From Benzoatithermus sp963720725 (GTDB taxonomy: Bacteria > Pseudomonadota > Alphaproteobacteria > Geminicoccales > Geminicoccaceae), in assembly GCA_963720725.1 (NCBI GenBank), contig CAVRGN010000008.1, forward strand, positions 248,001-312,000: a stretch of 64,000 bases of DNA. The letters are read 5' to 3'. How positions within the stretch are numbered: position 1 is the stretch's first letter; each line of letters starts with the position of its first letter. Position numbers and translations under genes: made by a program. The notes beneath the pieces were generated by a model, which had not been told where the DNA came from, did no database searches, and worked only from the letters and a program-made list of their open reading frames with translations. This document shows positions 53,449 through 63,741 of the stretch, piece after piece.

Positions 53449-54630
53449 CTAGCGCTCCACCAACGCCATGCGCGCGTTGTACCAGTTCATGAAGTAGGAG
53501 GTGATCAGGCTCAGCGTCAGATAGACGGCCATGGTGATGGCCACCACCTCGACCGCCTGGCCGGTCTGGTTGTTGATGGTGCCGGCGATGTTGAAGAAGT
53601 CGGGATAACCGATCGCCACCGCCAGCGAGCTGTTCTTGGTCAGGTTCAGGTACTGGTTGGTCTGCGGCGGGATGATCACCCGCAGGGCCTGCGGCACCAC
53701 GATGAAGCGCAGCGTCTGGCCGCGCGACAGCCCCAGCGATTCCGCCGCTTCCCATTGGCCCTTGCTGACGGCGAGGATGCCGGAGCGGACGATCTCGGCG
53801 ATGAACGAGCCGGTGTAGATCGCCAGCCCGAGCACGAGCGCGACGAACTCGGGATTGACCTGCGTGCCGCCGCTGGGCCGGAACTTGCCCATGACCGGCA
53901 GATCCCAGCTCAGCGGCATGCCGGTGACCAGATAGGAAACCGGGATCAGGGCCAGAAGACCGAGGACGAACGGCAGGGTGTGGACCGGTTGCCCGGTGAG
54001 CTCGCGCTTCTTCGCGGCCCGGCGCAGCACCACCGGGATCGCTGCGAGAGCCAGCAGGCTCACCACCGCGAAGATCCCGAATCCGGCTTGCGGTATCGCC
54101 CTCGGCACGAACAGGCCGCCGGTGTTCAGCAGCACCGCGTCGAACAGGGTAGCGCTCTCGCGCGCCTGCGGCAGCGAATGGACGAGAACGGCGTAGATCA
54201 GCAGCAGCTGGAGCAGCAACGGGATGTTGCGGACCACCTCGACATAGACCGAGGCCAAGGTGGCCACCAGCCAGTTGTGGGACAGGCGGGCGATGCCCAT
54301 GGTGAAGCCGACGATCGTCGCCAGGACGATGCCGACGACGGCCACGAGGATCGTGTTGAGAAAGCCGACGAGAAAGGCCCGGCCGAACGTGCTGGCAGCG
54401 GTGTAGTCGATCAGCGTCTGGCCGATGTCGAAGCCCGACGGCTGCTCGAGGAACCCGAACCCGCTGGCCACCCCGAGGCGCGCCAGGTTGGTCATGGTAT
54501 TGCTGACCAGGATCCAGCCGCCGAACAGCACCAGTGCCACCACGAGGACCTGGTAGACCAAGGCCCGTACCCGCGGATCCCGATAGAGAGGAACGCGCGG
54601 CACGTCGCTGGAGCTTAGGCTGGTGCTCAT
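53449..54630 (-). CDS. aapQ: general L-amino acid ABC transporter, permease 1
   Basis: A membrane permease of 393 residues. It has a first helix (VYQVLVVALVLFGGWILVSN), the AapQ-type segment FGFLEQPSGFDIGQTLIDY, a WLVATLASVYVEVVRNIPLL ABC-permease start, and the EAA loop in QWEAAESLGLSRGQTLRFIV. The end, SLITSYFMNWYNARMALVER, is characteristic. It is the second gene of the operon, 91 bp after aapJ. The gap may contain a hairpin or processing site, but no clear stem was found. Confidence 0.95.
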   Translation of the reverse strand: MSTSLSSSDVPRVPLYRDPRVRALVYQVLVVALVLFGGWILVSNTMTNLARLGVASGFGFLEQPSGFDIGQTLIDYTAASTFGRAFLVGFLNTILVAVVGIVLATIVGFTMGIARLSHNWLVATLASVYVEVVRNIPLLLQLLLIYAVLVHSLPQARESATLFDAVLLNTGGLFVPRAIPQAGFGIFAVVSLLALAAIPVVLRRAAKKRELTGQPVHTLPFVLGLLALIPVSYLVTGMPLSWDLPVMGKFRPSGGTQVNPEFVALVLGLAIYTGSFIAEIVRSGILAVSKGQWEAAESLGLSRGQTLRFIVVPQALRVIIPPQTNQYLNLTKNSSLAVAIGYPDFFNIAGTINNQTGQAVEVVAITMAVYLTLSLITSYFMNWYNARMALVER

Positions 54631-54721
54631 TGGCGCATCGCCCCCTTTCGCCGTGTTGCAGCTGCTCGGGCGCCCGGGCGGAGGCGGGCGTCACGCGACA
54701 GGCGCGTCGCCCGCCTACCGG

Positions 54722-55750
54722 TCAACGGAACGGCGGATTGTACATCAAGCCGCCATCGGTCCACAGCGCATTGAGACCGCGTTCGATCTTCAGCGCCGTA
54801 CCGGGGCCGAGATTGCGGTCGAAGCTCTCGCCGTAATTGCCGACCTGCGCGATGATCTGCACCGCGAAGTCGTTGGGCAGGCCGAGCTCGCTGCCCTTGT
54901 CCTCGATCACGCCGAGGAAGCGCTGCACGTCGGGGTTCTGGGTCTCGCCCTTGATCTTCTCCAAATTTTCGCTGGTGATGCCGAACTCCTCGGCCTGGAT
55001 CATCGCGAACAGCGTCCACTTGACGACGTCGAACCACTCGTCGTCGCCCTGGCGGACCGCCGGACCCAGCGGCTCCTTGGAGATCACCTCCGGCAGGATC
55101 ATGTGCTCGTCGGGATTGGCGAGCTTGACCCGCGTCGCGTAGAGACCGGACTGGTCGGTAGTGAGCACGTCGCAGCGGCCGGCCTCGTAGGCCTTGTTCA
55201 CCTCGTCATTGTTCTCGAACACCACCGGATTGTAGCTCATGCCGTTGGCGCGGAAGTAGTCGGCCAGGTTGAGCTCGGTCGTGGTGCCGGCCTGGACGCA
55301 GACCGAGGCGCCGTCGAGCTCCTTGGCACTGGCGACGCCCAGCTCCTTCTTGGCCATGAAGCCCTGGCCGTCGTAATAGTTGACGCCGGCGAAGTTGAGG
55401 CCGAGGGCGCTGTCGCGGGAACTGGTCCAGGTCGTGTTGCGCGAGAGCACGTCGATCTCGCCCGACTGCAGAGCGGTGAAGCGCTCCTTGGCGTTGAGCG
55501 GGGTGTACTTGACCTTGGTGGCGTCGCCGAACAGCGCCGCCGCGACGGCCTTGCACAGGTCGACATCCATGCCCGACCAGTTGTTGCTGGCGTCGACCTC
55601 GGCAAAGCCCGGCAGGCCCGAGACGTTGACCCCACACTGGACGAAGCCCTTGGTCTTCACATTGTCGAGCGTGGCGCCCGCATGGGCCTCGCCAGCCACG
55701 ACCAGGGTCGTGGCCGCCACGCCCGCAAGGAGCAGTGCCGTAACGCGCAT
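54722..55750 (-). CDS. aapJ: general L-amino acid ABC transporter, periplasmic binding protein
   Basis: A solute-binding protein of 342 residues with a signal peptide (VTALLLAGVAATTLVVAGEA) and the AapJ pattern: GATLDNVKTKGFVQCGVN, LPGFAEVDASNNWSGMDVD, the TPLNAKERFTALQSGEIDVL segment, and YYDGQGFMAKKELGV. The family takes up a broad range of L-amino acids, including Glu, Asp and branched ones. It begins the operon. The start is the ATG at 55750 behind GGAGGACTGGCAC. It is divergent from metC over 182 bp. Confidence 0.96.
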   Translation of the reverse strand: MRVTALLLAGVAATTLVVAGEAHAGATLDNVKTKGFVQCGVNVSGLPGFAEVDASNNWSGMDVDLCKAVAAALFGDATKVKYTPLNAKERFTALQSGEIDVLSRNTTWTSSRDSALGLNFAGVNYYDGQGFMAKKELGVASAKELDGASVCVQAGTTTELNLADYFRANGMSYNPVVFENNDEVNKAYEAGRCDVLTTDQSGLYATRVKLANPDEHMILPEVISKEPLGPAVRQGDDEWFDVVKWTLFAMIQAEEFGITSENLEKIKGETQNPDVQRFLGVIEDKGSELGLPNDFAVQIIAQVGNYGESFDRNLGPGTALKIERGLNALWTDGGLMYNPPFR

Positions 55751-55932
55751 GTGCCAGTCCTCCATTCATTTTGTGCTCGGCAGGCGTGCCAGCCCCACCG
55801 GCAAGGCGCACCCTCGGGGCGCCCCCACCTAGTTCGGCGGGACTGTGACACGCTGGCCAGCGACTGCCAATCGCCAAAACCGCGTGCAGGATGCTAAGGC
55901 CCTGTCCGACGACGACAATGGAGCCCGATCGC

Positions 55933-57077
55933 ATGGACGACGCCACCCTGGTCACGGTCGCGGGCCGCGATCCCGAGCGCCAGCACGGGGTGGTCAATCC
56001 ACCCGTCTACCACGCCTCGACCATCCTGTTCCCGAGCGTGGCCGCCATGGAGGCCGCCAAGCCGCGCCAGGGCACCTATTACGGGCGCTACGGCACGCCC
56101 ACCACGACCAACCTCGAGGAGGCCCTGGCCAAGCTCGAGGGCGGCCACCGCTCGATCGTCGTCGGCTCGGGCAAGACCGCCATCAACGCGATGATGCTGG
56201 CATTGCTGCGCACGGGCGACCATCTGCTGGTCACCGACACGGTCTATGCGCCGACCCGCCACTTCTGCACCGGAACCCTCGCCCGCTTCGGCGTCGAGAC
56301 GACCTTCTTCGATCCGGCGATAGGCGCCGACATCGCCCGGCTGATCCGCCCCGAGACCCGGCTGGTGTTCACCGAAAGCCCAGGCTCGCTCACCTTCGAG
56401 ATGCAGGACACGCCGGCGATCGCGGCGGCCGCGCATGAGCGGGGATTGCCTGGTGGCGATGGACAATACCTGGGCTTCGCCCTTGTATTGCAAGCCCTTC
56501 GGACTGGGTGTCGATATCTCGGTTCAGGCCGCGACCAAGTATATCGGCGGTCATTCCGACCTGATGATGGGCGTGGTCACCGCCACCGAGGCCGCCTACG
56601 ACCGGCTGTGGCGCGGCATGCTCGAGGTGGCGACCGCATCCGCCCCCGACGATTGCTACCTCGCCCTGCGCGGCCTGCGCACGCTCGCCGCCCGTCTGGA
56701 ACGCCATCAGCGCAGCGCCCTCGTCGTGGCGGAGTGGCTGGCCGCGCGGCTCGAGGTGCGCCGGGTGCTCTACCCTGCCCTGCCCGACGACCCCGGGCAC
56801 GCGATCTGGAAGCGCGATTTCCTCGGTGCATCAGGGCTTTTCGGGCTGATCCTCGAACCACACCCCAAGCGGGCGGTGACCGCGATGCTCGACGGCATGG
56901 AGCTGTTCGGCATGGGCTACAGCTGGGGCGGGTACGAGAGCCTGCTGATCCCGACCCGGCCCGAAACCTGCCGGACGGCGAAGCCCTGGTCGGAAGACGG
57001 GGTCGCGATGCGCATTCATGTCGGCCTGGAGGAGCCTGCCGACCTGATCCGCGACCTCGAGGCAGGATTCGCCCGGC

Positions 57078-57094
<17 letters not shown>
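55933..57094 (+). CDS. metC: cystathionine beta-lyase, apparent +1 frameshift
   Basis: A PLP-dependent gamma-family enzyme of 386 residues after correction. Landmarks are VVNPPVYHASTILFPSV, the PLP-binding SGKTAINAMMLALL, DTVYAPTRHFC, and the Lys in SVQAATKYIGGHSDLMMG. The end (MELFGMGYSWGGYESLLIPT) is typical of cystathionine beta-lyases. The break lies in a GGGG run (56441-56444); removing one G gives AHERDCLVAMDNTWASPLYC. The product would release homocysteine from cystathionine. An error in the sequence is more likely than inactivation. The 3' end overlaps tlyA by 17 bp. Confidence 0.88.
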
Positions 57095-57842
<748 letters not shown>

Positions 57843-57925
57843 CTATCCTCCAGCACGAGCGCGCTACGCAATGGAGGACCGGATGGCCGAGAAGAGCGGG
57901 AAACGCAACCGCTGCCGCTGAGGGC

Positions 57926-58909
57926 TCAGCGGCCCTGCCCGTAGGCGTTTCGGGCCCAGACCGCCAGGAGGACCGCGGCGGTAACGCCCGCGGCGGCGGC
58001 GAGGACGCCGCCCCTGCCCGCCGGACGGTCGCGATGCAACGGACCGTGCAGGCTGGCCGGCTGCTCCGGCGGGCGCAGCAGGTTGCCGGTCGTGGGCTCG
58101 GCCGGCGGCGCCTTGCGCAACCCGGCCTGCGCCCAGGCCGCGGCCCGGCGCAAGGCGGCGTCCGGCGTCAGCGCCGCGATCAGCCGCGGCAGGGGCGGGC
58201 CGCCGATGAACAGCGCCCGGCGGGGCTTAAGGGCGAGCTCGACGATGCGTGCGGCCACGTCCTCGGGTTCGAGCTCGGGATGGAGCCGGTCGAGAGCATG
58301 GCCGGAATAGTTGCCGGCGTAGCCCATCGCGGGCGTGTCGACGAAAGACGGGTAGACCCCGCACACCTCGATCCGCGACCGTGCCGCGAGCTCGGCCCGC
58401 AGCGCGTCGGTGAAACCGGCGATCGCGAACTTGCTGGCGGCGTAGCTGGCCGCGAAGGGTGCCGGGATCACGCCGCCCAGGGACGCCATGTTGATCAGCA
58501 CGCCCTTGCCGTCCTGGGCCATGAACTGCCGCACGGCCGCGTGCGAGCCGTGGACGGCGCCGAGCAGGTTGGTGCGGATCACCCGGTCGTGGGCTTCGAG
58601 AGGCACCACCTCGAACGGACCGACCACGCCGACGCCGGCATTGTTGAACCAGATGTCGACGCCCCCGAACTGCCGCACCGCCTCGTCGGTCAGGCGCTGG
58701 ACCTGATGTTCGTCGCCGACGTCGAGGGCGAAGGGCACGGCCCGTCCGCCCAGCTCGCGACAGGCGCTGGCGACCCGGGCCAGCTCGTCGCCGCGCCTGG
58801 CGCCGAGCACCAGGTTGGCGCCCTCCCGGGCGAAGGCGAGTGCCGTGGCGAGCCCGATCCCGCTGGAGGCGCCGGCGATGACGACGGTGGCACGGTCGAA
58901 GCGGTTCAT
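57926..58909 (-). CDS. short-chain dehydrogenase with a C-terminal membrane anchor
   Basis: A protein of 327 residues. The SDR domain has the NAD(P) motif VVIAGASSGIGLATALAFAR, IWFNNAGVGVVGPFE, the catalytic Ser in MASLGGVIPAPF and the YAASK motif (Tyr and Lys). After about residue 250 comes a Pro/Arg-rich linker and a hydrophobic tail (GGVLAAAAGVTAAVLLAVWA) that should anchor it in the inner membrane. The substrate is unknown. The ATG at 58909 is chosen because it lies just before the NAD-binding fold. Confidence 0.88.
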   Translation of the reverse strand: MNRFDRATVVIAGASSGIGLATALAFAREGANLVLGARRGDELARVASACRELGGRAVPFALDVGDEHQVQRLTDEAVRQFGGVDIWFNNAGVGVVGPFEVVPLEAHDRVIRTNLLGAVHGSHAAVRQFMAQDGKGVLINMASLGGVIPAPFAASYAASKFAIAGFTDALRAELAARSRIEVCGVYPSFVDTPAMGYAGNYSGHALDRLHPELEPEDVAARIVELALKPRRALFIGGPPLPRLIAALTPDAALRRAAAWAQAGLRKAPPAEPTTGNLLRPPEQPASLHGPLHRDRPAGRGGVLAAAAGVTAAVLLAVWARNAYGQGR

Positions 58910-59098
58910 GGTCGGCGGGTCCCAGATGGTGGCGAGGTCGCCCGACCAACGACCGCCGGCCCGCCGCCGTTCCGCTCCCGTTCGTGGCCTTGCAGCAATA
59001 CCGAACGTCAGCACACGACCCGGCATCGATTCGACGGAGCCCATTCACCCCGCGCCGCGTTGCGGCAGTGACCCGGCCCTTCCTATGGGAGACGGTGC

Positions 59099-60616
59099 TT
59101 GTTGTTGTTCGAATGGGTGGTGGCGATCCTCTTCGGCGCCGTGATCCTGACCGGCGTGGCCCGCAGCATCGGTGTCCCCTATCCGTCGTCCCTCGCTCTG
59201 GGCGGGGCCGCTCTCGCCCTGGTCCCGGGCGCACCCCACCTGGTCCTGGAGCCTGACCTCGCGCTCGTCCTGTTCGTGGCGCCCGTCCTGGTGGATGCCG
59301 CCTACGACACGTCGTTGCGCGATCTCCGCGCCAACTGGCTGCCCGTCGCGGGCCTGGTTCTCGGGGCCGTCGGCCTCAACACGGCCGTCGTAGCCATCGT
59401 CGCGCACTTCCTGGTGCCGGGCATTCCGTGGGCCGCCGCCATCGCCCTGGGAGCCGTGGTCGCCCCGCCGGACATTACGGCCGCGTCGCCCGTGCTTCGC
59501 CAGCTCAAGGTGCCGCATCGCCTTCTGACAATTCTGGAGGGCGAGGGCTTGTTCAACGACGCGATGGCGCTGCTGATTTTGCGCCTCGCGACGAGCGCGG
59601 CTCTGGCCGGTACCTTCTCCCCGCTGGAGATCGTCCCGACCTTCCTCCTCGGCGTGGCGGGCAGCCTGGTCGCGGGTCCCGTGCTCGGATGGCTGTTCGT
59701 GCGCTACGGCCAGCGGGTGAACGACGTCGCAAGCGCGATCGTGCTGCAGTTCGTGGGTGCCTTCGGAGTTTGGCTGCTGGCGGAGCGGCTGGGTCTTTCG
59801 GGCGTGCTCACCGTAGTCGGCTTTGGCCTGACGATCGGTCGCTTGGCGCCCGGCCGCACGCCGGCGCGCCAGCGGCTCCCCACATACGCGGTTTGGGGCA
59901 CCGCGGTGTTCGTCCTCAACGTGGTCGCGTTCGTCCTGATCGGGCTGCAGATCGGGCCGCTTGTCACGGACCTCGCACCCGACCAGCTTGGCCGGTTCGC
60001 CACGGTCGCAGGCGCCGTCGTCGCGACCGTGTTCCTGGTCCGGTTCGGCTGGGTCATGGGCTACGTCGTGATCGCACGCCTCCTGCGTCGCGACGGCGCA
60101 CCCGAGACCAGCTTCCGGCCGGGACTCCTGGTCTCCTGGTGCGGCATGCGCGGCGTGGTCACGCTCGCCGCCGCGTTCTCGCTGCCCGGCGAATTCCCGC
60201 ACCGGGACCTCGTGCTCGTCGCTGCCTTCAGCGTCGTCCTGGGTACCCTCGCGATCCAGGGGCTGAGCCTGCGCTGGCTGCTCGGATGGCTCCACCTGGA
60301 GGACGACGACCCGGTGGCGCACGAAGTGGGCCGCGCGCGAAGGCTGGTTCTCGAGGCGGCGCTGCAGGGTCTCGGAGACGCACGCTCAGCGGCCGCGGGC
60401 GCGTTGCGTCAGGAATACGAGGCGCTCCTCGACCAGGCAAAGGATGCGCCGGAGGGTGAGGTGACGGCTGGATCGGAGCACGACCGGCTGCGGCGGCAAG
60501 CGGTAGGCTCGGCGCGGGAGTGCCTGTTCCGGCTGCGACGAGGCGGGGAGATCGGCGACGACGCGTTCCACGTTGTCGAGGCGGAGCTTGACCGGATCGA
60601 GATGAGCGTGCGTTGA
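59099..60616 (+). CDS. cation:proton antiporter (CPA1/NhaP type)
   Basis: A membrane protein of 505 residues with about 12 transmembrane helices. The ion-binding region is in LGAVVAPPDITAASPVLRQL followed by LLTILEGEGLFNDAMALLIL, the CPA1 pattern with the conserved Asp and Asn-Asp. GFGLTIGRLAPG and VSWCGMRGVVTLAAAFSLP are also characteristic. A hydrophilic C-terminal tail of about 115 residues follows and may regulate the carrier. It exchanges Na+ or K+ for H+. The start is a TTG with GGGAG seven bases upstream. It diverges from the SDR gene. Confidence 0.9.
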   Translation: MLLFEWVVAILFGAVILTGVARSIGVPYPSSLALGGAALALVPGAPHLVLEPDLALVLFVAPVLVDAAYDTSLRDLRANWLPVAGLVLGAVGLNTAVVAIVAHFLVPGIPWAAAIALGAVVAPPDITAASPVLRQLKVPHRLLTILEGEGLFNDAMALLILRLATSAALAGTFSPLEIVPTFLLGVAGSLVAGPVLGWLFVRYGQRVNDVASAIVLQFVGAFGVWLLAERLGLSGVLTVVGFGLTIGRLAPGRTPARQRLPTYAVWGTAVFVLNVVAFVLIGLQIGPLVTDLAPDQLGRFATVAGAVVATVFLVRFGWVMGYVVIARLLRRDGAPETSFRPGLLVSWCGMRGVVTLAAAFSLPGEFPHRDLVLVAAFSVVLGTLAIQGLSLRWLLGWLHLEDDDPVAHEVGRARRLVLEAALQGLGDARSAAAGALRQEYEALLDQAKDAPEGEVTAGSEHDRLRRQAVGSARECLFRLRRGGEIGDDAFHVVEAELDRIEMSVR

Positions 60617-60750
60617 GCGGGCGTGGCCGCGTCGTCGTCCGGCAGCCAGGCGCGAGCCAGTCCTGCGCCATGTCCACCGGAACCTCGCCCGAAGGCCTGG
60701 GTTCGTCCAGTTGGTTGCCGATGGCTGGTGACCGAGCGCAGGGCAGGTTC

Positions 60751-61200
60751 ATGGTCCGGACTCATCTAGCGTCGACCGCTCGAATCGTCGGTCACCCGAT
60801 CCATCCCATGCTGGTGCCGTTTCCGATCGTGTGCTTCACGGGCGCCCTGCTGACCGACGTTACCTACGCGCTCACGGCCGACATCATTTGGGCGAACTTC
60901 TCCGCTTGGCTGCTCGCGATAGGGATCGCCATGGGCGGTCTCGCGGCGGTGGCCGGACTGATCGATTTCAGCGCCAATCCCCGCATCCGCGCGCAGAAGC
61001 CGGCTTGGCCGCACACGCTGGGCAACGTGGTGGTGCTCGGCCTCGCATTGCTCAACAACTTCGTTCATTCGCGCGACGGCTGGACCTCCGTCGTGCCCAC
61101 CGGCCTCGTCCTGTCGGGGTTGACGGTGGCTCTCATGCTGGTCACGGCGTGGCTCGGCTCGTCGCTCGTCTACCGGCACCGCGTGGGAGTGGTCGAATGA
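60751..61200 (+). CDS. DUF2231 domain-containing membrane protein
   Basis: A protein of 149 residues with four predicted transmembrane helices. The DUF2231 hallmark GHPIHPMLVPFPIVCF lies near residues 14-29, with DVTYALTADIIWANFSAWLL and TLGNVVVLGLALLNNFVHSR next. Such proteins often accompany periplasmic oxidoreductases. Its stop overlaps the start of the sugar dehydrogenase gene (ATGA), so the two are coupled; it may anchor or serve electron flow for that enzyme, which is inference. The start is the ATG at 60751. Confidence 0.88.
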   Translation: MVRTHLASTARIVGHPIHPMLVPFPIVCFTGALLTDVTYALTADIIWANFSAWLLAIGIAMGGLAAVAGLIDFSANPRIRAQKPAWPHTLGNVVVLGLALLNNFVHSRDGWTSVVPTGLVLSGLTVALMLVTAWLGSSLVYRHRVGVVE

Positions 61201-62537
61201 AGGCCGGCCGTCTCGCGGTAGCCTCCGCCATTGTTGTTGCCCTGGCCGGGTGCGACGACGAGCCGTTCGACCGCAGTACCCAGATCGGACCGGAGCCGAA
61301 ACTGCCGGAGGCACAGCAGTACCTGGTGCCGCCAATGCATCTGGCGCCCGTGGTCGGCTGGGAGGAGGGCGACACTCCGACCGTGGCCCAGGATCTGCGG
61401 ATTCAGGCGTTCGCCACCGGCCTCGCTCATCCGCGCACCGTCTACACGCTGCCCAATGGCGACGTCCTCGCCGTCGAATCGCGCGGCCCCGGGACCGAGC
61501 CGATCGAGCGACCGAAGGACCTGGTGATGGGTTGGGTGGAATCCTTCGTCACCGGGGGCGGCGGCGACACCGGGAGCAGCAACCGGATCACGCTCCTGCG
61601 CGATGCCGACGGCGACGGCACGGCCGAGTTCCGGACCCTGTTCATCGACCACCTGCACTCGCCTTTTGGCATCGCGTTGGTAGGCGACGAACTCTATGTC
61701 GCCGCGACCGATGCGATCCTGCGCTTTCCCTATCGCGCGGGCGACACCAGCATCACGGCTGCGCCGCAAACGCTCACCGAGTTGCCGGCCGGCCCGATCA
61801 ACCACCACTGGACCAAGAGCCTGGTGGCCAGCCCGGACGGTACGAAGCTCTATGTCGGCGTCGGGTCGAACAGCAATGTCGGCGAGAACGGGCTCGACGT
61901 CGAGCGCGGGCGTGCCGCCATCTGGGAGGTCGACCGGCAGACGGGCGCGCACCACATCTTCGCGTCCGGTCTGCGCAATCCGAACGGCCTGACCTTCCAG
62001 CCGCAGACCGGAGTTCTCTGGGCCGTGGTCAACGAGCGCGACGAACTCGGCCCGAATTTGGTCCCGGACTACCTGACCTCGGTTCAGGAGGGCGCCTTCT
62101 ATGGCTGGCCCTACAGCTACTGGGGCTCGCACGTCGATCCGCGGGTCAAGCCCGAGCGCGCTGATCTGGTCGGCCAAGCGATTTTGCCCGACTATTCGTT
62201 GAGCTCGCACGTCGCACCGCTCGGGCTGGTCTTCGCGACCGGCCGCGGCCTTCCCGACCGCTTCGCCACGGGCGCCTTCGTCGGGGAGCACGGGAGCTGG
62301 AATCGGCCCGACTTCAACGGCTACAAGGTCGTCTTCGTCCCGTTCACCAACGGCCGGCCCGACGGCAGGACGCAGGACGTGGCGACGGGCTTTCTCACCG
62401 ATGAGGGCGAGGCGCGCGGGCGTCCGGTCGGGCTGGCCCTCGATGGCCGCGGCGCGCTGCTGATTGCGGACGACGTCGGCAATACAGTCTGGCGGGTGAG
62501 CGCCTCCGGGGCACCGGGCGCCGCCGCCCAGCGGTAA
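61197..62537 (+). CDS. PQQ-dependent sugar dehydrogenase / L-sorbosone dehydrogenase-like lipoprotein
   Basis: A beta-propeller dehydrogenase of 446 residues. The signal ends in a lipobox (VVALAGC, Cys19), so it is a lipid-anchored periplasmic protein. Support comes from DLRIQAFATGLAHPRTVYTL, LPNGDVLAVESRG, LYVGVGSNSNVGENG, FASGLRNPNGLTFQP and EGAFYGWPYSYWG, the usual blocks of the sorbosone/aldose dehydrogenase group with PQQ as cofactor. It starts on the stop of the DUF2231 gene. The real sugar substrate is not known from sequence. Confidence 0.88.
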   Translation: MKAGRLAVASAIVVALAGCDDEPFDRSTQIGPEPKLPEAQQYLVPPMHLAPVVGWEEGDTPTVAQDLRIQAFATGLAHPRTVYTLPNGDVLAVESRGPGTEPIERPKDLVMGWVESFVTGGGGDTGSSNRITLLRDADGDGTAEFRTLFIDHLHSPFGIALVGDELYVAATDAILRFPYRAGDTSITAAPQTLTELPAGPINHHWTKSLVASPDGTKLYVGVGSNSNVGENGLDVERGRAAIWEVDRQTGAHHIFASGLRNPNGLTFQPQTGVLWAVVNERDELGPNLVPDYLTSVQEGAFYGWPYSYWGSHVDPRVKPERADLVGQAILPDYSLSSHVAPLGLVFATGRGLPDRFATGAFVGEHGSWNRPDFNGYKVVFVPFTNGRPDGRTQDVATGFLTDEGEARGRPVGLALDGRGALLIADDVGNTVWRVSASGAPGAAAQR

Positions 62538-62586
62538 GCCGCTCCGCCCCGCTACCCGGCGTCTGGCGTTTGCCGCTCCGCAGGTG

Positions 62587-62697
62587 TCCTATACCGGAGC
62601 TTGGCCGCATCATCGCCCGCCACCTGCATTCCGGGCTTGTCCAGGCGCTCCTCGCCATGGAACACGCGACCGGACAGGATCAGCGCCTGCGCCATCG
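62587..62697 (-). pseudogene. decayed fragment of a TlyA-type S4 domain
   Basis: On the minus strand this stretch reads AQALILSGRVFHGEERLDKP and GMQVAGDDAAKLRYR. The intact tlyA at 57078-57842 has AQSLILAGRVFRGAERLDKA and GLQLAPTARIEVR at the equivalent place. The similarity is strongest over 62640-62697, at nucleotide and protein level, and stops on both sides without start or stop. It lies in the 186 bp gap between the sugar dehydrogenase and a small exported protein. Confidence 0.6.
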
Positions 62698-62723
62698 GTG
62701 CCGCTCGCGCTGTGGCTGCTGGC

Positions 62724-63041
62724 TCAACTGGTCACGTCACAGCGGCGCCAGATCTGGGGCGGCGGACCCTCCAACACCCTGACCGTGTCCTCGTCCACCA
62801 GGATCAGGCGTATCTCGGCACCCGCCCCGCTGTCGGAAGCCGGGACGGTGTAGGCGAAGGCGTGGCGGCTGTAGTCGCCGGTTGCCGGTGTCCCGCCCGG
62901 TGTGACGATCCGCGACCCCTCGATGGTCATCACCTTGCCGTCCCCGGCGCACCAGTTGCCGTCGATCGCATCCGCGTGCGCGTCGGCACCCACCGCAATC
63001 AGGACGGCACCGAAGATCGCACCGACCACGACTTTCTGCAT
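62724..63041 (-). CDS. small exported protein of unknown function
   Basis: A protein of 105 residues with a signal peptide (VVVGAIFGAVLIAVGADAHA). The mature part begins DAIDGNWCAGDGKVMTIEGS and ends IWRRCDVTS, with two cysteines that could pair. The pattern D-G-x-W-C-x-x-D-G-x-x-M-x-I-x-G and the ending LEGPPPQIWRRC recur in short exported alphaproteobacterial proteins, function unknown. The upstream 5' region shows a modest ribosome site (GGGGCAGGGG). Confidence 0.7.
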   Translation of the reverse strand: MQKVVVGAIFGAVLIAVGADAHADAIDGNWCAGDGKVMTIEGSRIVTPGGTPATGDYSRHAFAYTVPASDSGAGAEIRLILVDEDTVRVLEGPPPQIWRRCDVTS

Positions 63042-63150
63042 GACCCCTGCCCCGGCAATCGACCCATGCCCAGCCTAGCGGATCCCCCGGCGACGGGAAA
63101 CCGCCAGCGGCCCCCGTGCCGTCGCGGCACGGTGACTGGGCTCGCTCGGC

Positions 63151-63549
63151 TCAGCCGCGCCGCTGTGCCCCGGTCATCCCGACCACGCTGACTGTGCCGT
63201 CGGCGTTCCGCGCGAGCGTGAAGGTGCGCTCCTCCCAGCCGTTGCAGAAGCCCCGGTTGGGCGAGCTGCCGCCCCCGCCCGGATTGACAACGCCGCGACC
63301 CTGCGAGTTGTTCGGGTACCAATGGTAGCGCACAAGGACCTCGACCTGCCGGCCGTCGTCCGAGAGCACGGTCGACCGCACCGGTGTCATCGCCGGCTGG
63401 GTGCAGCTCATGCTCTTCTCGACGGCGTTGTTCGCATAGTAGCTGGTCACCTGGTACTGCGCACCCGGCAGCCCTACGAGGGACGGTCCCTGCCATGAGC
63501 ATCCAGCCAAGCCTATAGCCACCGCCGCTGCATAGATGATGTTTCGCAT
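63151..63549 (-). CDS. lipoprotein of unknown function
   Basis: A protein of 132 residues with a lipobox (AIGLAGCSW, Cys17), so a probable envelope lipoprotein. The mature sequence is beta-rich with two further cysteines (MSCTQPAMT, GFCNGWEERT) and a glycine-rich loop. No family is recognised. It is 109 bp upstream of the small exported gene on the same strand. The region from 63550 to 63741 shows no gene. Confidence 0.7.
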   Translation of the reverse strand: MRNIIYAAAVAIGLAGCSWQGPSLVGLPGAQYQVTSYYANNAVEKSMSCTQPAMTPVRSTVLSDDGRQVEVLVRYHWYPNNSQGRGVVNPGGGGSSPNRGFCNGWEERTFTLARNADGTVSVVGMTGAQRRG

Positions 63550-63741
63550 TGGCCGTACTGCCTCCGTTGCAGCCGCTCTTCACCTAGGTCACGACTGGCC
63601 GTCGACCAGGGAGGGCGACGTGCGCTCCATCGCAGCGGCACCTGGCCGACGCCAACGGTGATCGTGGCATCTGTGCGTTGACCCTGGGGACCAAGGGTAG
63701 CACCTTGCCACCGGCATTGCGAAATCAGGCAGGAGAGAGTT

